Positions 30,483 through 32,522 of a DNA stretch of 32,522 nt are shown here, piece by piece; the first letter of the stretch is position 1, and each line of letters begins with the position of its first letter. Source of the DNA: Anaerolineaceae bacterium (GTDB taxonomy: Bacteria > Chloroflexota > Anaerolineae > Anaerolineales > Anaerolineaceae); the NCBI GenBank assembly GCA_011620505.1, contig WOZA01000024.1:1-32522 (forward strand), written 5' to 3'. Position numbers and translations under genes: made by a program. The notes beneath the pieces were generated by a model, which worked only from the letters and a program-made list of their open reading frames with translations, had not been told where the DNA came from and did not search any database.

Positions 30483-31741
30483 TGAAAATTTTCCATAACA
30501 TCTCACAATTGATAACCCTGGCAGGGGGTCCCCAGCGGGGACTGCAGCTTGGTAGACTTGGCATGATCGAGCAGGGTGCTGTTGTCTGTGAAGGTGAAAA
30601 CATACTTGCTGCCGGCGGAAATGAAGAAATGCTGGAGCGCTATCCCGACGCTGAACGCGTTGACCTTCATGGTCGGGCGGTCGTGCCAGGGTTCGTGGAC
30701 CCACATACCCACCTGATCTGGGCAGGAGACCGCGCCAACGAGTTTGAGATGCGCCTGCAGGGCAAGAGCTACATGGAGATCATGGCAGCCGGAGGGGGGA
30801 TCCTGGCGACGCTTACGGCTACGAGGAATGCCAGCCTTGAGCAACTGATGGAAGAAGCCCGCAGCCGGGGAGATACCGCCTTCTCCTATGGCACTACCAC
30901 CATTGAAGCCAAAACAGGTTATGGACTGGACATTGAAACCGAACTGCGCCAGTTGGAAGCCATCCTGGAGCTGGATCGCACCGCACCGATCGAGATCGTG
31001 CCCACCTACATGGGCGCGCATGCCATCCCACCGGAATACAAGGGTAATCCCGCCGGCTATACCCGGTTTTTGTGTGAAGAGGCACTGCCCGCGACCAAAC
31101 AATGGTGGCTTGAGCATGCCAGTGGGCGACCTCTGCCTTTTGTGGACGTCTTTTGCGAGGCGGGTGTGTTTGAAATTGAAGAAACCCGTGAGATCCTGAG
31201 CGCGGCAAAGGCTCTCGGTTTCCCGCTCAAACTGCACGCTGACGAATTTGAGAACTTAGGCGGCGCCAGCCTGGCAGCAGAACTTGGAGCTGTCTCGGCA
31301 GATCATTTGGTGAAGACCTCGCTGAAAGATATCGCCCGCTTAGCGGCGAGCGAGACCGTGGCAGTGTCGCTCCCGGGCACGCCGTTTGGCCTGGCACAGC
31401 AGGAATACACTCCGGCAAAGGAAATCCTGGCAGCCGATGGCTACCTTGCCCTGGCGACTGACCTGAACCCGGGCACCACCTGGAACGAATCCATGCAGTT
31501 CATCCAGGCGCTGGCTTGCCGCTACCTCAAACTGACGCCTGCCCAGGCACTGGCTGCCTCCACGATCAATGCTGCCAAGGCAGTTGCCCTGGAGCACACA
31601 GTGGGTTCGATTGAACCGGGGAAACAGGCAGACTTTTTGGTGTTGACCACGCCGGATTACCGCAACCTAAGTTACCGCTATGGAACCAACCAGGTGGCAA
31701 TCGTTGTCAAAAAGGGCGATCTTTACCCAAATGCTGATTAG
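30482..31741 (+). CDS. hutI: Imidazolonepropionase
   Basis: HutI opens imidazolone-5-propionate to N-formimino-L-glutamate, the third step of histidine degradation. The 419-aa amidohydrolase shows PGFVDPHTHLIWAGDRANEF (69-88; DPHTH 73-77 binds metal), KSYMEIMAAGGGI, TYMGAHAIP (metal His), KLHADEFENLGG and ATDLNPGTT. No hutH, hutU or formiminoglutamate gene is in the window, so histidine breakdown would need distant genes. An ATG directly after a -10 box suggests a leaderless transcript. The identification is secure. Confidence 0.96.
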   Translation: MKIFHNISQLITLAGGPQRGLQLGRLGMIEQGAVVCEGENILAAGGNEEMLERYPDAERVDLHGRAVVPGFVDPHTHLIWAGDRANEFEMRLQGKSYMEIMAAGGGILATLTATRNASLEQLMEEARSRGDTAFSYGTTTIEAKTGYGLDIETELRQLEAILELDRTAPIEIVPTYMGAHAIPPEYKGNPAGYTRFLCEEALPATKQWWLEHASGRPLPFVDVFCEAGVFEIEETREILSAAKALGFPLKLHADEFENLGGASLAAELGAVSADHLVKTSLKDIARLAASETVAVSLPGTPFGLAQQEYTPAKEILAADGYLALATDLNPGTTWNESMQFIQALACRYLKLTPAQALAASTINAAKAVALEHTVGSIEPGKQADFLVLTTPDYRNLSYRYGTNQVAIVVKKGDLYPNAD

Positions 31742-31747
31742 GTAAAT

Positions 31748-31936
31748 ATGGACCCGGAACTGACGCGCCAGTTGATCAATTTGGCCATCCTCATAGCGGG
31801 GGTGCTGGCGATTATCTGGGTGCTGCGAGACGTCTTAAAACTGGCATGGCGGGTGATCCGGACGATTGTTTTGATTTTGATCTTGCTGGTGATCCTGGGG
31901 AACATCCTGGGCATTATCCAGCTTCCGAGGTTGTGA
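31748..31936 (+). CDS. Small two-helix membrane protein, unknown
   Basis: A 62-aa open frame with two hydrophobic stretches (about 8-26 and 38-57) separated by a short basic turn (LRDVLKLAWRVIR). Its ATG is seven nt after the hutI stop, with GGTAA as a weak SD sequence, and its TGA overlaps the HD-protein ATG (TGATG). This tight fit supports a real gene. I do not recognise it and give no function. Confidence 0.6.
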   Translation: MDPELTRQLINLAILIAGVLAIIWVLRDVLKLAWRVIRTIVLILILLVILGNILGIIQLPRL

Positions 31937-32522
31937 TGGAATTGAGCATTGAGCAAGCCCGCGCGTATTACCCTGGCGATGACCCCGTGCATGGCTTCGA
32001 CCATGTTATGCGGGTCTACCGGATTGCTGAGAAGCTTGGAAAAGAAGAAGGCGCGGATCTTGAAATCCTGCATACCGCCGCGCTTTTGCATGATTCAAAA
32101 GGTGCGGATCCGCGCGGCGAGGGGAACGAACGCGAGGTACACCACCTGCTCAGCGCGGAGTTTGCTGAGACCGTGCTGATGGAGATGGGCTGGCAGCCGG
32201 AACGCATTGCAGCCGTGCAGCACTGCATCCGCAGCCACCGCTACCGCGCGCAGGACGAACCCCCGCAGACCATTGAGGCGATGTGCCTCTTTGACGCGGA
32301 CAAGCTGGACGTTCTGGGTGCGATTGGGGCGGCGCGCACCACGGCATTCTCCGCGCAGGCGAATTTGCCGTTTTACCGCGAGCCCTCTCAGCGCTTTTTG
32401 GAGAGCGGCGAGCATGAGCCCGATGAACTGCACAGCGCTTATCATGAATATTTGTTCAAGTTGCAGTTTGTGCACAAGAGGCTGCTGACCAAGGCTGGCA
32501 GAGCCATTGCCGAGCAGCGTGA
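31936..32522 (+). CDS. HD-domain phosphohydrolase, cut by the window end
   Basis: A 195-codon open frame with no stop before the window ends. HGFDHVMRVYR (19-29), LLHD (50-53), HCIRSH (96-101) and LFDADKLD (118-125) are the classical metal-binding motifs of the HD superfamily, of the YedJ-like type. The start overlaps the preceding stop codon, so translation is probably coupled. Such proteins hydrolyse phosphate esters or nucleotides in the cytosol; the substrate cannot be told. The 3' end lies outside the window. Confidence 0.88.
   Translation, partial: MELSIEQARAYYPGDDPVHGFDHVMRVYRIAEKLGKEEGADLEILHTAALLHDSKGADPRGEGNEREVHHLLSAEFAETVLMEMGWQPERIAAVQHCIRSHRYRAQDEPPQTIEAMCLFDADKLDVLGAIGAARTTAFSAQANLPFYREPSQRFLESGEHEPDELHSAYHEYLFKLQFVHKRLLTKAGRAIAEQR

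Noticed and set aside
29481..30704. 407-codon minus-strand frame
   Set aside because: It crosses the MDR gene, the hutI promoter and the hutI start, and it has no family features.

Overview
The window looks like a chromosomal piece of a Chloroflexota bacterium, most likely an Anaerolineae relative. This is inference from the sequence alone. The hints are several exported proteins with long Thr/Pro/Ser-rich linkers, lone housekeeping genes on both strands, mixed Shine-Dalgarno (SD) and apparently leaderless starts, and a lone hutI. I see no insertion sequence, prophage, CRISPR array or rRNA. One tRNA gene (Leu, CAA) is present.

Layout. 1-3.2 kb: a two-gene cell-envelope unit, a LytR-CpsA-Psr protein with degenerate active-site motifs followed by a cysteine-rich exported transglycosylase-like protein. 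3.2-7.7 kb: a small YtxH-like protein, dnaK with its own terminator, a lone SbcD-like nuclease and a lipoprotein. 7.8-13.4 kb: folP with a LysM lipoprotein upstream, surE, ychF, and a lipoprotein with a duplicated beta-sandwich. 13.4-14.27 kb: tRNA-Leu, its terminator, then a gene-poor stretch ending in a promoter-hairpin-hairpin-U-tract unit that looks like an undescribed small RNA. 14.27-16.7 kb: mutS2.

16.8-30.4 kb is the interesting part, a large amino-sugar region. A nagA gene is divergent from a HAD phosphatase-cutC pair. After a strong promoter with an inverted repeat comes a 12-gene same-strand run. Its order is UPF0309-type SIS protein, mannose-family PTS EIIC, EIID and EIIB, an unknown two-TM protein, a Gfo/Idh/MocA oxidoreductase, a second nagA, a ceramidase-family hydrolase, a second UPF0309 SIS protein, a second HAD hydrolase, murQ, and a medium-chain dehydrogenase lacking the usual catalytic Cys. 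The logic would be uptake and phosphorylation of an amino sugar by the PTS, redox or amide trimming of a modified sugar, lactyl-ether removal by MurQ and deacetylation by NagA. No EIIA, EI, HPr, NagB-type deaminase or regulator is visible in the window, so the PTS and the pathway are incomplete here. This is my best candidate for an undescribed system.

30.4-32.5 kb: hutI from an apparently leaderless start, a tiny membrane protein, and an HD-domain phosphohydrolase that runs off the window end.
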